Below are positions 25,601-32,719 of a DNA stretch of 47,969 nt, in pieces (the first letter of the stretch is position 1; the number at the start of each line of letters is the position of its first letter). The position numbers were made by a program, and so were the translations under genes. Under the pieces are notes generated by a model. It made no database searches. It was not told the origin of the DNA and worked only from the letters and a program-made list of their open reading frames with translations. This stretch comes from Candidatus Altimarinota bacterium (GTDB lineage: Bacteria > Patescibacteriota > Gracilibacteria > UBA4473): assembly GCA_021734525.1 (NCBI GenBank), contig JAIPIW010000005.1, forward strand, positions 1-47,969. Direction: 5' to 3'.

Positions 25601-26238
25601 TCCATTCCCACCGTAACAGCTGGATCATCGATATCTTTATAATTAAGGTTGGCTTCAAAGTTAGAAAGAGGCGAACCAAGTTTGGGGGAATAAGGTACCA
25701 CCTTATATCCCTCATAAATAAGTCCCTTTTTCCAAAGTTCGCCAAACACCCACCAAACAGATTCCATGAATTCTGGATCCATGGTTTTGTAGTCATTATC
25801 AAAATCCACAAAACGCCCCATCCGATCTACTACATATCGCCAATCTTCCCGGCAACGCATGACAATAGAGCGACAAAGTTCGTTGAATTTTCCAATCCCC
25901 ATCTTTTCTATCTCTGGTTTGCCACCAATCTTATGTTCTTTTTCTACCTGAAATTCCACCGGCACTCCATGACAATCCCAACCCCATTTTCTCTCCACCC
26001 GATAACCTTTCATGGTATAGTAACGAGGAATAGTATCTTTCAATGTCCCCGCTAATATATGTCCATAGTGTGGAGTTCCAGTTGCAAAGGGCGGTCCATC
26101 TAAAAAAACAAATTCATTGTGATGCTGACGAGAATCAATGGTCCGCTGGAAAATATTCTCGTCTTTCCAGAATTTCATAATCTCCTGCTCATTATCTGAA
26201 AGTGATTTATTGGGTTCTACGGAAGGGAATTTTTTCAT
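22630..26238 (-). CDS. ileS: Isoleucyl-tRNA synthetase with inserted histidine-phosphatase domain
   Basis: A 1202-aa class I synthetase charging tRNAIle. HIGH-type motif HYGH is at 57-60 (PHYGHILAGTLKDT, as in the eukaryote-like type 2), editing CP1 about 200-430, two CxxC pairs at 475/478 and 512/515, and KMSKS at 598-602. After YANIDGWQPTK a foreign domain of about 175 aa (near 671-847; nt 23698-24228) replaces the usual short linker before NDLDKWILS. It reads FLMLRHGEST (R-H-G, 679-681), ASPFQRTQSTAE, RELYFGDLEG (E near 755) and FVSHGGPTRQ (H near 809), all hallmarks of the phosphoglycerate-mutase/histidine-phosphatase family. Without it the enzyme would be about 1027 aa, a normal size. 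ATG at 26238 was chosen because the 26301 ATG lies in the T-box. Confidence 0.95.
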   Translation of the reverse strand: MKKFPSVEPNKSLSDNEQEIMKFWKDENIFQRTIDSRQHHNEFVFLDGPPFATGTPHYGHILAGTLKDTIPRYYTMKGYRVERKWGWDCHGVPVEFQVEKEHKIGGKPEIEKMGIGKFNELCRSIVMRCREDWRYVVDRMGRFVDFDNDYKTMDPEFMESVWWVFGELWKKGLIYEGYKVVPYSPKLGSPLSNFEANLNYKDIDDPAVTVGMELVDEPGTHLLAWTTTPWTLPSNLLLVVHPKMKYSKVEAKGAKFIVASSLVENIFGSDFKVVEKFKGKELVGKAYKPLFDFYVGKEGYENAWQVVGDDFVSEEEGTGIVHMAPTGEEDARILNAHNIPLDYPFTDNCYFDDTIPELKGKYFRYDEEVEGSEDNANVWVLEELKKNEKLFNRSQIRHSYPHCWRTECALMYRGIHTWFVDIQKIKKELLAKNENINWTPEYLKHGRFGKGIETAPDWAISRNRYWGTPMPVWKCDKCEEVMAVTRDELEKLSGKKVDDLHRHFVDDLTWKCSKCAGTLHRIPEVLDCWFESGSMPYASINYPYSGQEFKPADFIAEGLDQTRCWFYNLHVLGVALFKEEVFKNVITNGIVLAEDGEKMSKSKKNYPDPNLIFDKYGADAMRFYLLHSPVARGENLRFSEHGVEEVLKSVLLPLRSAYQFFSTYANIDGWQPTKFLMLRHGESTTNIKKVFAGRVEDDYPLTDKGRKDIKELAKKLDDFDVFYASPFQRTQSTAEIIKKERGFAGKIQTDERLRELYFGDLEGKPYIPALKRMQTKGVETKEEVMKRMREFFDEMCQKHRNKTIAFVSHGGPTRQLEANLQGISALEEIIKVPMQHPGEAKVLFAFPEVKNDLDKWILSESQTLLKEFRKHFDTYDLEGGLRLIPDFIDNLNNWYLRRSRRRFWASEMTEDKQSGYETLHWVLMTLAKILAPVCPFFAEKLYQDLGGGESVHLEYFPQVMEKWIDQKSQKKVGLAREIVSLAASIRAKRKIKLRQPLQKLQFMTTDKVELDLEIIKEEANVKEVEQLKSVQGLAEQVVRVDAKKVGPRLGKKVQELIIKGKSGDFELQKDGSVKIAGETLSSDEFTMGFVCEEGKEVEATPRTVVLLDTEITTELKTEGMARELIRVIQEQRKSKGFEVSDRISITYQTNSNLIQEAVKDFDTMIAGETLAEEIIYGAETQEIMADEMDLDGEKVVIEISKL

Positions 26239-26245
26239 TATTATA

Positions 26246-26271
26246 AAAATAGCAGAAATAAATATTTCTGC
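26246..26271 (-). terminator. Attenuator hairpin between T-box and ileS
   Basis: GCAGAAATA pairs with TATTTCTGC (26271-26252), followed on the minus strand by TATTTTTAT just before the ileS ATG. It overlaps the antiterminator helix by one nucleotide (26271), so mutual exclusion would be steric. It is most simply a transcription terminator; a translational role is also possible. Confidence 0.6.
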
Positions 26272-26440
26272 GAGAGTCCCTAAAAGAAGGGACGGTACCA
26301 TCTCGATTTTTTACTTAATTTTTTGGACACGCGCAAAAGATATGAATCAAAACGCGACGTGATCTACTCTTCCCACAAAGGAATTTCTGCACGCTCCCTG
26401 TTTAGAAAATAAACTCGTGGTAGATAGCCACTCTAAGGGA
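26252..26440 (-). promoter_or_regulatory. T-box leader of ileS
   Basis: The minus-strand leader folds as a T-box that senses uncharged tRNAIle. The antiterminator (26305-26271) is complete: CGAGA/TCTCG helix, 7-nt bulge TGGTACC (26300-26294, the UGGNACC that pairs with the tRNA NCCA end), GTCCCT/AGGGAC helix. Upstream is a short Stem I (TCCC-TTAGA with TCTAA-GGGA, 26440-26395) containing the hairpin GTGG-CTATCTA-CCAC, whose loop holds ATC (26425-26423), an isoleucine codon and likely specifier. A second stem (26393-26358) has CAGAAA opposite GAGTAGAT, like a loop-E motif; it contains another ATC. The short Stem I recalls the ultrashort class of ileS T-boxes in Actinobacteria. Confidence 0.85.
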
Positions 26441-26566
26441 TTTTTTATTCTATAAAGAACGGCCGTAGCTTAAACAAAAAACACTTTTTGTAAAATTTTA
26501 TATTAAAAATATTATTTTTAATTAAAATAAAAAATAGCTACCCTAGCCTTAAGATTTAAATACTAA

Positions 26567-26950
26567 ATGTCATATAAAACTAAAACTTCTCAAGAATTTC
26601 TGACTGATACAGAAAGTAATAAAAAGAAAAAAATATCTGGATTCTTTCAATTAAATTCAAAAAAACAAGATTTAAGAAATTTAAGTATTAAAAACAAAAC
26701 CTTTGAAAATTTTATAATCCAAGGGGCTGATTTAACAGGAGATTCCTTTCTCAAATGTGAATTTAATAACACCATTTTTATAGATTGTTGCCTAGTCTGT
26801 ACAACTTTTTCAGACTGTTTATTTACGAAGTGTACAATTATTAATGGACAACAAGACTACACTATCAAAAAATCCAATATAGGATATCTATCAGAAATAA
26901 AAATTGGTGATTATAATATGATCAAAAAATATATAAATCGAATAATTTAA
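26567..26950 (+). CDS. Pentapeptide-repeat protein
   Basis: A 127-aa protein. Residues about 40-105 show five-residue periodicity with a central L/F (LSIKN-KTFEN-FIIQG-ADLTG-DSFLK-CEFNN-TIFID-CCLVC-TTFSD-CLFTK), which fits a right-handed quadrilateral beta-helix. The N-terminal 40 residues are polar and Lys/Ser-rich, and no signal peptide is visible. Function cannot be told; some relatives mimic DNA or protect gyrase. It is a single gene with its own terminator, divergent from ileS. Confidence 0.65.
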   Translation: MSYKTKTSQEFLTDTESNKKKKISGFFQLNSKKQDLRNLSIKNKTFENFIIQGADLTGDSFLKCEFNNTIFIDCCLVCTTFSDCLFTKCTIINGQQDYTIKKSNIGYLSEIKIGDYNMIKKYINRII

Positions 26951-26961
26951 AAAATAGAACT

Positions 26962-26996
26962 AAGGGCGTCCATTATAAATATGAACACCCTTTTTT
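26962..26996 (+). terminator. Terminator after the pentapeptide-repeat gene
   Basis: AAGGGCGTCCAT (26962-26973) pairs with ATGAACACCCTT (26981-26992) with two mismatches, followed by a T run to 26996. It lies 12 nt past the stop codon. Confidence 0.75.
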
Positions 26997-27026
26997 GATT
27001 ACATAGAGATGTATTATTTAATCAAC

Positions 27027-27386
27027 CTATATATTAATTTCTCCTCCCGATATTTTCCTGATGGCATTCTTAATACTATTTGCGGTCACCTGATGCACTC
27101 CCCCTTGTTTTACTGAAACAACATGCCATCTTGTTCTATATCCTCCAACCCAATTTTCCCAAACTTTTTCAAAGTGCCAATGGTTATCGTGAGGATTATG
27201 TTCTTCGGAATCAACTGAAATTAAATATTCAGTGACTACTGTTTGTCGAGAACTATGTCCTGATCCACTTTCATTATTTGTTCTCTTTTTTTTGTAAATT
27301 ATTGGTATAGTAGAATCCCAAAGATAATACCAATCTGACCACCTTTCTCTGAATTCAGAGAAAGGCATTTTTCCAGTTCTAGCCAT
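27027..27386 (-). CDS. Hypothetical protein, 119 aa
   Basis: A 119-aa protein with many aromatic residues (FRERWSDWYYLWD, HWHFEKVWENWVGGYRTRWHVV) and a His/Asn cluster (EEHNPHDNHWHF). I do not recognise a family. No signal peptide or membrane segment is visible. Unlike most genes here it has a Shine-Dalgarno-like AAGGGAG 7 nt before the ATG, and TATTAT about 35 nt upstream is a possible -10 box, so it should have a normal leader. That difference may mark a later arrival, but it is thin evidence. Confidence 0.55.
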   Translation of the reverse strand: MARTGKMPFSEFRERWSDWYYLWDSTIPIIYKKKRTNNESGSGHSSRQTVVTEYLISVDSEEHNPHDNHWHFEKVWENWVGGYRTRWHVVSVKQGGVHQVTANSIKNAIRKISGGEINI

Positions 27387-27498
27387 GTAATTTCTCCCTT
27401 GCTTTGTGTTCGAAAATAATACTTTTTATCCGGTTATTAGATAACAAAAATCCCTACAAACCACCCTTTTAAAAGAGCTTCCTATTTTTAGTATTATT

Positions 27499-27520
27499 TC
27501 TCCCTCCCAACAAGGGGAGA
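27499..27520 (-). terminator. Hairpin downstream of the MgtC-family gene
   Basis: TCTCCC (27499-27504) pairs with GGGAGA (27515-27520) 14 nt past the mgtC-like stop. The minus strand lacks a clear T run after it, whereas the plus strand has TTTT, so termination direction is uncertain. Confidence 0.4.
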
Positions 27521-27534
27521 TTTTAATGTTAATT

Positions 27535-28809
27535 TCATAATAAAAACAATGTTACTGCTCCAATTGCAGTAACAACTCCTACCCCACTAGCAACCCTGCC
27601 AAGCAAACTATAGGCTCCCAAGACTGCTATATAAGCAACTTTGATAATAGTGTTTACTATTAAGGCAATGGCAATTGAGTTCTGTGCTACAACCTGGCTT
27701 AATTCCCCGAGTTTTACAGATTCTAAACTAGAAAGAACAATAGCATCTATATCTATCAAACCGGATAAGAAGGCGGCCGCATAAACTCCAGAATCTCCTA
27801 GATACTTTTGTCCCAAAGCCAAGGCAAAAATAATCACCACAAAAACCAAACCGAATTTTAAAGCCGGCCCAATTTCGAAAGGACTTTCTAGTTTTACTGT
27901 TTCTGCTTGTGGAGACCACCAGTGATGTTTCTTGTTTGACCGAAAAAAGAAATATACTGCTCCAATTAAACTAGCTAGGGCCATAGCAAGAGGCACAATT
28001 AAGAACTTATGGAAATCTGAAGTTCCTATTAACAGAATTTCTATAACTACTCGAACTTGCATCGTACCAAGAGCGATTAAAATTCCCCCGGCAAAAATAT
28101 CATTAAGCTTTGTTTCCTTAGATTGATTAGCCATAGAAATAGCTACGGCGGTGCTGGAGACAATAGAACCAAGGAAACCAGTTAAAGGTATTCCTCCTTT
28201 TGCTCCTAAATATTTGATTAAAAAATAACCCACAAATCCAATTCCAGAGATAAGCATTACCAACAACCAGACATTGAATGGCACCAGTACTCCCCAAGGG
28301 TCAATTGGTTCTCGAGGAAGGAAGGGTAATACTGCTCCAGAAAGAGCTAGTAATTGAAAAGCTCCAAACCATTCTTTGGGGTTAAGTGTTTTTACAAATT
28401 TATGCAAATTCTCCTTAAAGGCGCTAATACTAGCCAGAAATAAGGTGAGTAAAATAGCTAAGACCTGATGTTCATAACCAACCAACACCCCAATCCAAAA
28501 AGCCATTATCGCTGACAACTCTGTCGTCATTCCAATCCGATCCATCACGAAACTACCATGCGCATAAGCAACGACTACTAATAAAAGAATGGCCCCAAAG
28601 AAAACTACCGGTAAGTAGGGGATATTTTCTAGTAAAGTTGAAAACGTTCCCATTAAACACAATAGGGTCATGGTTCTCAGCCCCATAAAACTCCTATGTT
28701 TTTCGGAATTTTGCGCATCCATTTCCCTTCGAAGACCCATAAAGGCTCCAAGTAATACCGCAATCACTAATTTAACGATTGGATAGCTGAAAGAAAAAGA
28801 TTCAAACAT
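27535..28809 (-). CDS. MgtC/SapB-family membrane protein with DUF4010 C-terminus
   Basis: A 424-aa integral membrane protein with about 11-12 hydrophobic helices. The N-terminal third is MgtC/SapB-like: LVIAVLLGAFMGLRREMD, SFMGLRTMTLLCLMGTF and a transmembrane Asp/Gly pattern. The rest matches the DUF4010 domain often fused to it (GAVLPFLPREPIDPWGVLVPFNVWLLVMLISG, GGIPLTGFLGSIVSSTAVA). MgtC proteins are linked to growth at low magnesium, while the transport role of this fused type is not settled. ATG at 28809 was chosen because TATAAT lies 6 nt upstream; an alternative start at 28857 would span the promoter. Confidence 0.88.
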   Translation of the reverse strand: MFESFSFSYPIVKLVIAVLLGAFMGLRREMDAQNSEKHRSFMGLRTMTLLCLMGTFSTLLENIPYLPVVFFGAILLLVVVAYAHGSFVMDRIGMTTELSAIMAFWIGVLVGYEHQVLAILLTLFLASISAFKENLHKFVKTLNPKEWFGAFQLLALSGAVLPFLPREPIDPWGVLVPFNVWLLVMLISGIGFVGYFLIKYLGAKGGIPLTGFLGSIVSSTAVAISMANQSKETKLNDIFAGGILIALGTMQVRVVIEILLIGTSDFHKFLIVPLAMALASLIGAVYFFFRSNKKHHWWSPQAETVKLESPFEIGPALKFGLVFVVIIFALALGQKYLGDSGVYAAAFLSGLIDIDAIVLSSLESVKLGELSQVVAQNSIAIALIVNTIIKVAYIAVLGAYSLLGRVASGVGVVTAIGAVTLFLL

Positions 28810-28815
28810 CGGGAT

Positions 28816-28844
28816 ATTATACCACAAGTAAAGACTAATTTCAA
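28816..28844 (-). promoter_or_regulatory. Leaderless-type promoter of the MgtC-family gene
   Basis: Minus strand: TTGAAA (28844-28839), 17-nt spacer ending TGTGG, TATAAT (28821-28816), then 6 nt to the ATG at 28809. The segment TTGTGGTATAAT is identical to that of the pilB promoter. Confidence 0.82.
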
Positions 28845-28898
28845 GGGCAGAAATCAACTTTTACTGCTTTAACAACAGCATTTTTAGACTGAAAACTA

Positions 28899-28926
28899 TT
28901 GACAAAAATTAAAATATTATTAAATA
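28899..28926 (+). promoter_or_regulatory. Promoter of the 132-aa hypothetical gene
   Basis: TTGACA (28899-28904), 16-nt spacer, TAAATA (28921-28926), GTGAGCA, ATG at 28934. The start region closely matches that of the 30789 gene (TAGTGAG-C/T-AATGAAAAATT). Confidence 0.7.
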
Positions 28927-28933
28927 GTGAGCA

Positions 28934-29332
28934 ATGAAAAATTCACTAGAAGAAGTAGATTTTAATGAGGATTCTCAAGTTTTTTGGGGACTAATAGAAA
29001 GAATTAAAAAACGTTGGAACCCTTTTGATAATTATAATAACAGTTGTAAAACCATTCTATCGTTCTACAAAGAAGGAATATCTATTTTAATTTCTGCAGA
29101 AGAAATGGAAGTTTTACATAGAAATAGATGGATAGAATTCTTCTCACAAACCCTTTCTGAAGAAGGCTACACTATTTGTAATACACAAATAAAAGGAGAT
29201 TCTTGCGTAATAAATATCCGCCTGACGGTGTCCGTAAAACAAGAACAAATTTTCCAAGACTTAAAAGATCAGCAAACGGAAAGTCTTCCCGTAGAAGATT
29301 TTTCTTCTTGGGAAAGCAATCATTGGAGGTAG
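28934..29332 (+). CDS. Hypothetical protein, 132 aa
   Basis: A 132-aa acidic soluble protein (MKNSLEEVDFNEDSQVFWGL...). No family recognised and no membrane segment. The middle part (KTILSFYKEGISILISAEEMEVL) looks alpha/beta. The consensus-like promoter 7 nt before the ATG supports expression. It converges on the SPFH gene, and both stop codons sit inside the same palindrome. Confidence 0.6.
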   Translation: MKNSLEEVDFNEDSQVFWGLIERIKKRWNPFDNYNNSCKTILSFYKEGISILISAEEMEVLHRNRWIEFFSQTLSEEGYTICNTQIKGDSCVINIRLTVSVKQEQIFQDLKDQQTESLPVEDFSSWESNHWR

Positions 29333-29350
29333 TATATTATAATATGCTAC
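29329..29350. repeat. Recurrent AT palindrome, copy 4, spanning two stop codons
   Basis: A 22-bp inverted repeat with one mismatched pair (T at 29333, G at 29346), centred on ATATTATAATAT. The outer arms GTAG and CTAC contain the TAG stops of both convergent genes (29330-29332 plus strand, 29349-29347 minus strand). It could fold as a bidirectional 3' hairpin, though no T run follows. Confidence 0.78.
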
Positions 29351-30099
29351 TTATTAAGTTTCTGTTCCAATCCCTTAATTGCTTCCAAGACCTCCATTGG
29401 TAGCATCCAAACAGTGGTATTGGACTGGTCAGAGCTAAGATCATTAATTGTTTGCAACGTTCTTAGGTGAAGTGCTCCCGGAGTTTTTTGTAGTATTCTA
29501 GCTGCAGCTTCTAAGTTAGTAGCTGCAATACGATCTCCATCCGCTTTAATTATTACTGCTCGCTTTTCCCGTTCTGCTTCTGCTTCTTTGGAGATAGTTC
29601 GTTTTAAGTCTTCTGGAATAATGATGTCTTTAAGTTCCACAGATTCTACTTTTATGCCCCAAGGGTCAGAAGCGACATCGATAACTTTTCGAATATGCTT
29701 AGAAATTTCTTCTCTGTTTTGCAGTAACTCATCTAAGGTTGTCTCTCCTACCGCATTACGCATGGTAGTTTGGGCAATTTGACTCATGGCCCAGAAGAAA
29801 TTTTCTACTTGGATAATAGCTTTTTCCGCATTATCAATGTGGTAATAAATAACCGCATTAATCCTAATAGGAATATTGTCTTTAGTAATCGCTTCCTGAT
29901 CTGGAACATCTACAGCTTTGGTCCGGATATCTACCTTCTGCATTCTTTGAAAAACAGGAATTACAATCCTCCATCCTGGTCCTTTTATTCCCGTAAATTT
30001 TCCTAAGGTAAACATAACCCCTCGTTCGTATTCGTTAACTTGTTTAATAACTGCAATTAAAATCACAATAGCGACTGGCCAAAAGGAAAAATAGAACAT
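29347..30099 (-). CDS. SPFH/stomatin-like membrane protein (slipin)
   Basis: A 250-aa SPFH (band 7) protein. An N-terminal hydrophobic segment (residues 3-18) anchors it. The SPFH domain starts at VNEYERGVMFTLGKFTGIKGPGWRIVIPVFQRMQKVDIRTKAVDVPDQEAI and contains WGIKVESVELKDIIIPEDL. The Ala/Glu-rich helix (SKEAEAEREKRAVIIKADGDRIAATNLEAA) is typical of stomatins, which oligomerise and organise membrane microdomains. Stomatins are often paired with an NfeD protein or membrane protease; none is adjacent here. Confidence 0.93.
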   Translation of the reverse strand: MFYFSFWPVAIVILIAVIKQVNEYERGVMFTLGKFTGIKGPGWRIVIPVFQRMQKVDIRTKAVDVPDQEAITKDNIPIRINAVIYYHIDNAEKAIIQVENFFWAMSQIAQTTMRNAVGETTLDELLQNREEISKHIRKVIDVASDPWGIKVESVELKDIIIPEDLKRTISKEAEAEREKRAVIIKADGDRIAATNLEAAARILQKTPGALHLRTLQTINDLSSDQSNTTVWMLPMEVLEAIKGLEQKLNK

Positions 30100-30204
30100 A
30101 TTTAGATAATTAAAAAACCAAGCTAATGGTAATAGAATTTTAATTGGGAAACAAAAACAAAACTATTTTTATACAGAAACTAAATAATTTTAATCTACTA
30201 TAAA

Positions 30205-30789
30205 TTAATTATTCTTTGCCTCCTCCAAAGATGTTATCTGTTTACCTAAAGCAGAAATAGTTCCTTTAAACTCATCAATTAATCCAGAAAAAGATAATAA
30301 TGAAGACTTTATTCCTAATTCTTTAGCAACAACTTTAACTTTCTCAGATCCAAAAAACTTTGATTGCAATATCAAACTTTTAGATTCATCATCAACCTCT
30401 TCATTCTTACAATGTGCTTGAAAATCAGAAATAACTTCTTGTGCTTTAACAAGTTTCTCTTCCATCTCCTGTTTAGATTTTTGGAAAAATTCTATTTGCT
30501 CTTCTGTTGTTAAAGAAGCAATTGATTTATCATTATCACTAGATCCTCCTTCCAGAATCATGGCAACTTCTTCTGCTGTCACGGAAGGGTCTCCTCTTCG
30601 GCCTTCTGGTAATATTCTCGTAATAACCATTCCATTAACACTAATTTTCTGTGGAAAATCTGTGGAATTCCCTCCATGCTCATCCCCTTTTCCTTCTTCT
30701 AAAATATTTACTTGTAAAATGTCAAAACTTCTAGTTTTAAATAAAAGTCTCTGCCGTTCTGGACAATTCTGATGAAATAAATTTTTCAT
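30205..30789 (-). CDS. Hypothetical protein, 194 aa
   Basis: A 194-aa soluble protein. The N-terminal half is Gly/Asp-rich (EEGKGDEHGGNSTD, ILPEGRRGDPSVTAEEVAMIL) and the C-terminal half is helical and coiled-coil-like (EEQIEFFQKSKQEMEEKLVKAQ). Its last part recalls phage-type or scaffold-like helical proteins, but I recognise no family. Its start region matches that of the 28934 gene. A consensus promoter is present upstream. Confidence 0.6.
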   Translation of the reverse strand: MKNLFHQNCPERQRLLFKTRSFDILQVNILEEGKGDEHGGNSTDFPQKISVNGMVITRILPEGRRGDPSVTAEEVAMILEGGSSDNDKSIASLTTEEQIEFFQKSKQEMEEKLVKAQEVISDFQAHCKNEEVDDESKSLILQSKFFGSEKVKVVAKELGIKSSLLSFSGLIDEFKGTISALGKQITSLEEAKNN

Positions 30790-30797
30790 TACTCACT

Positions 30798-30826
30798 AAA
30801 TTAAAGAAACATTAAATTAAAGTCAA
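30798..30826 (-). promoter_or_regulatory. Promoter of the 194-aa hypothetical gene
   Basis: Minus strand: TTGACT (30826-30821), 17-nt spacer, TAATTT (30803-30798), AGTGAGTA, ATG at 30789. The leader would be 1-2 nt. Confidence 0.7.
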
Positions 30827-30859
30827 TGTTTATATAATCATATTTATAATTTTGTCAAG

Positions 30860-32677
30860 CTACTTCTTCATCATGGCAAAGAAAGCTTCTTGCGGAATCG
30901 TTACTTTTCCAAATTGTTTCAGTCTTTTCTTACCCTTTTTCTGTTTCTTTAACAGTTTATTTTTTCTGGTCACGTCCCCTCCATATAGTTTGGCTGTCAC
31001 ATCTTTTCTCAAAGCCGGAATAGTAGTTCTAGACAAAATTCTGGCACCAATTGAGGCTTGAATGGCAATGGCAAATTGGGCTTTAGGAATAATTTCTTTC
31101 AGTCTTGTACACCAACTTTCTCCTGCATGATAAGCGGCATCTTTATGTACAATTTGACTAAGCGCATCTACTTTGTCTCCGGCCACTAAAATGTCCAGTC
31201 TTACTAAATTACCAGTCCTCAAGTTCAGTGGTTCGTAGGACATAGAAGCAAACCCAGAAGTTAGAGATTTTAAGTCATCATAAAAATCAGTAATGATTGA
31301 AGCGAGAGGAATTTCAAAAAGAAGTTCCGCTCTATCCTGCGAAGGATACTGAATATCTTTAGACATCCCTCTTTTACTAGTACAAAGTTCCATAATAGAA
31401 CCGATATATTCTGCCGGCGTAAGGATAGCGATTTTCATCCATGGTTCTCGTATTTCTAAATAGTTTCCAGAATCTGGTAATTCCGAGGGATTGGAAATAG
31501 TTTTAATCGTCTTGTCGTTTAGGACGATCTCATATGACACAGATGGAGCTGTTATCAAAAGGTCTAAATCAAATTCTCGCTCTAGTCTTTCTTGCACAAT
31601 ATCTAAATGCAGTAATCCCAGAAACCCTGCCCGAAATCCATGACCTAGTGCACCGGAATGTTCTGGTGTAAAACATAAAGCCGCATCGTTAAGAGATAGT
31701 TTTTCTAAAGATTTTCGTAATAAAGAAAAATCATCTCCTTGGGTGGGGTAAATTCCCGCAAATACAAATGGTGTTACTTCATGATATCCAGGCAGAGAAA
31801 CTGCTTTACTATATTCGGCCATTTTTTCTCCCTTCCAAAGAGTTTCTCCTACTCTAGCATCCACAACATTCTTAAGACCAGTGACAATATATCCCACTTC
31901 TCCGGTATGAAGAGCAGGGGTCGGAGAATATTCTGGATTTAGAAACCCAACTTCCAAGGCCTCTATCCCCTTTCCTGATCGCAAAAGCTTAAGTTTATCT
32001 CCCTTCTTTATTTCTCCTTGAAAAACTCGCACACTAGAGACTACTCCTCGGTAAGAATCAAAAGTAGAATCAAAAATAAGAGCTTTTGTTTCTTCTTTCT
32101 TTTCAAAAACATGTGTATGAGTTTGAAAAATATTATTTTCTGCAGGCAATGGAACTTTCTCTACGATAGCATCCAGTAAGTCCTCTACCCCATGTCCTTC
32201 TTTTGCGGAAACCAAATAAATTTCATCCTTATTAAATCCCAAAAGCTTTTCTATTTCTTCTGCTCTTCGTTCCGGTTCTGCCGCTGGTAGGTCTATTTTG
32301 TTTAAAACTGGAATAATTTTTAAACCATATTCCAAGGCCAAAAAAGTATTAGCTAGGGTTTGGGCTTCTATTCCTTGGGTAGCATCTACCACTAAAATAG
32401 CCCCCTCGCAAGCCGCCAAAGACCGAGAAACTTCGTAAGAAAAATCTACGTGTCCAGGAGTATCGATAAGATTTAATTGGGACCCTTTCCATTTCATACG
32501 CACTGGTTGCAATTTAATAGTGATTCCTCGTTCTCGTTCTAAATCCATCCGGTCCAACACTTGTTCCTTCATGACTCTTTTGTCTATGGTGCCGGTGAAT
32601 TCTAAAAATCGATCCGCTAGAGTAGATTTTCCGTGATCTATGTGTGCAATAATACAAAAATTTCTAATCTCATTCAT
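30860..32677 (-). CDS. lepA: Elongation factor 4 (LepA), ribosome back-translocating GTPase
   Basis: A 605-aa translation GTPase of the EF-G/LepA group. G1 is AHIDHGKST (residues 11-19), G2/switch RERGITIK, G3 DTPGHVDF, G4 NKIDLP and G5 SAKEGHG. The C-terminal LepA domain has the family pattern GDVTRKNKLLKKQKKGKKRLKQFGKVTIPQEAF. The length is the usual ~600. ATG at 32677 (MNEIRNFCIIAHIDHGKS) was chosen because this is the normal LepA start; a TTG at 32728 overlaps the divergent prepilin gene. The promoter is shared symmetrically with the prepilin operon. Confidence 0.96.
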   Translation of the reverse strand: MNEIRNFCIIAHIDHGKSTLADRFLEFTGTIDKRVMKEQVLDRMDLERERGITIKLQPVRMKWKGSQLNLIDTPGHVDFSYEVSRSLAACEGAILVVDATQGIEAQTLANTFLALEYGLKIIPVLNKIDLPAAEPERRAEEIEKLLGFNKDEIYLVSAKEGHGVEDLLDAIVEKVPLPAENNIFQTHTHVFEKKEETKALIFDSTFDSYRGVVSSVRVFQGEIKKGDKLKLLRSGKGIEALEVGFLNPEYSPTPALHTGEVGYIVTGLKNVVDARVGETLWKGEKMAEYSKAVSLPGYHEVTPFVFAGIYPTQGDDFSLLRKSLEKLSLNDAALCFTPEHSGALGHGFRAGFLGLLHLDIVQERLEREFDLDLLITAPSVSYEIVLNDKTIKTISNPSELPDSGNYLEIREPWMKIAILTPAEYIGSIMELCTSKRGMSKDIQYPSQDRAELLFEIPLASIITDFYDDLKSLTSGFASMSYEPLNLRTGNLVRLDILVAGDKVDALSQIVHKDAAYHAGESWCTRLKEIIPKAQFAIAIQASIGARILSRTTIPALRKDVTAKLYGGDVTRKNKLLKKQKKGKKRLKQFGKVTIPQEAFFAMMKK

Positions 32678-32683
32678 CGAGCG

Positions 32684-32716
32684 CGATTGTAAACAAAAAA
32701 AAATTACGTACAATCG
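32684..32716. promoter_or_regulatory. Symmetric divergent promoter, lepA / prepilin operon
   Basis: An 8-bp inverted repeat, CGATTGTA (about 32684-32691) and TACAATCG (32709-32716), separated by an A-rich spacer. Rightward: TTGTAA, 16 nt, TACAAT, then 5 or 8 nt to two possible ATGs (32720, 32723). Leftward: TTGTAC, 16 nt, TACAAT, 8 nt to the lepA ATG. The -10 box of each promoter thus overlaps the -35 box of the other, so only one polymerase could bind at a time. Confidence 0.65.
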
Positions 32717-32719
32717 GAA

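Noticed and set aside
26238-26301. Upstream ATG extending IleRS by 21 residues
   Set aside because: It lies within the T-box antiterminator bulge and helix, so it would not normally be used as a start; normal IleRS starts fit 26238.
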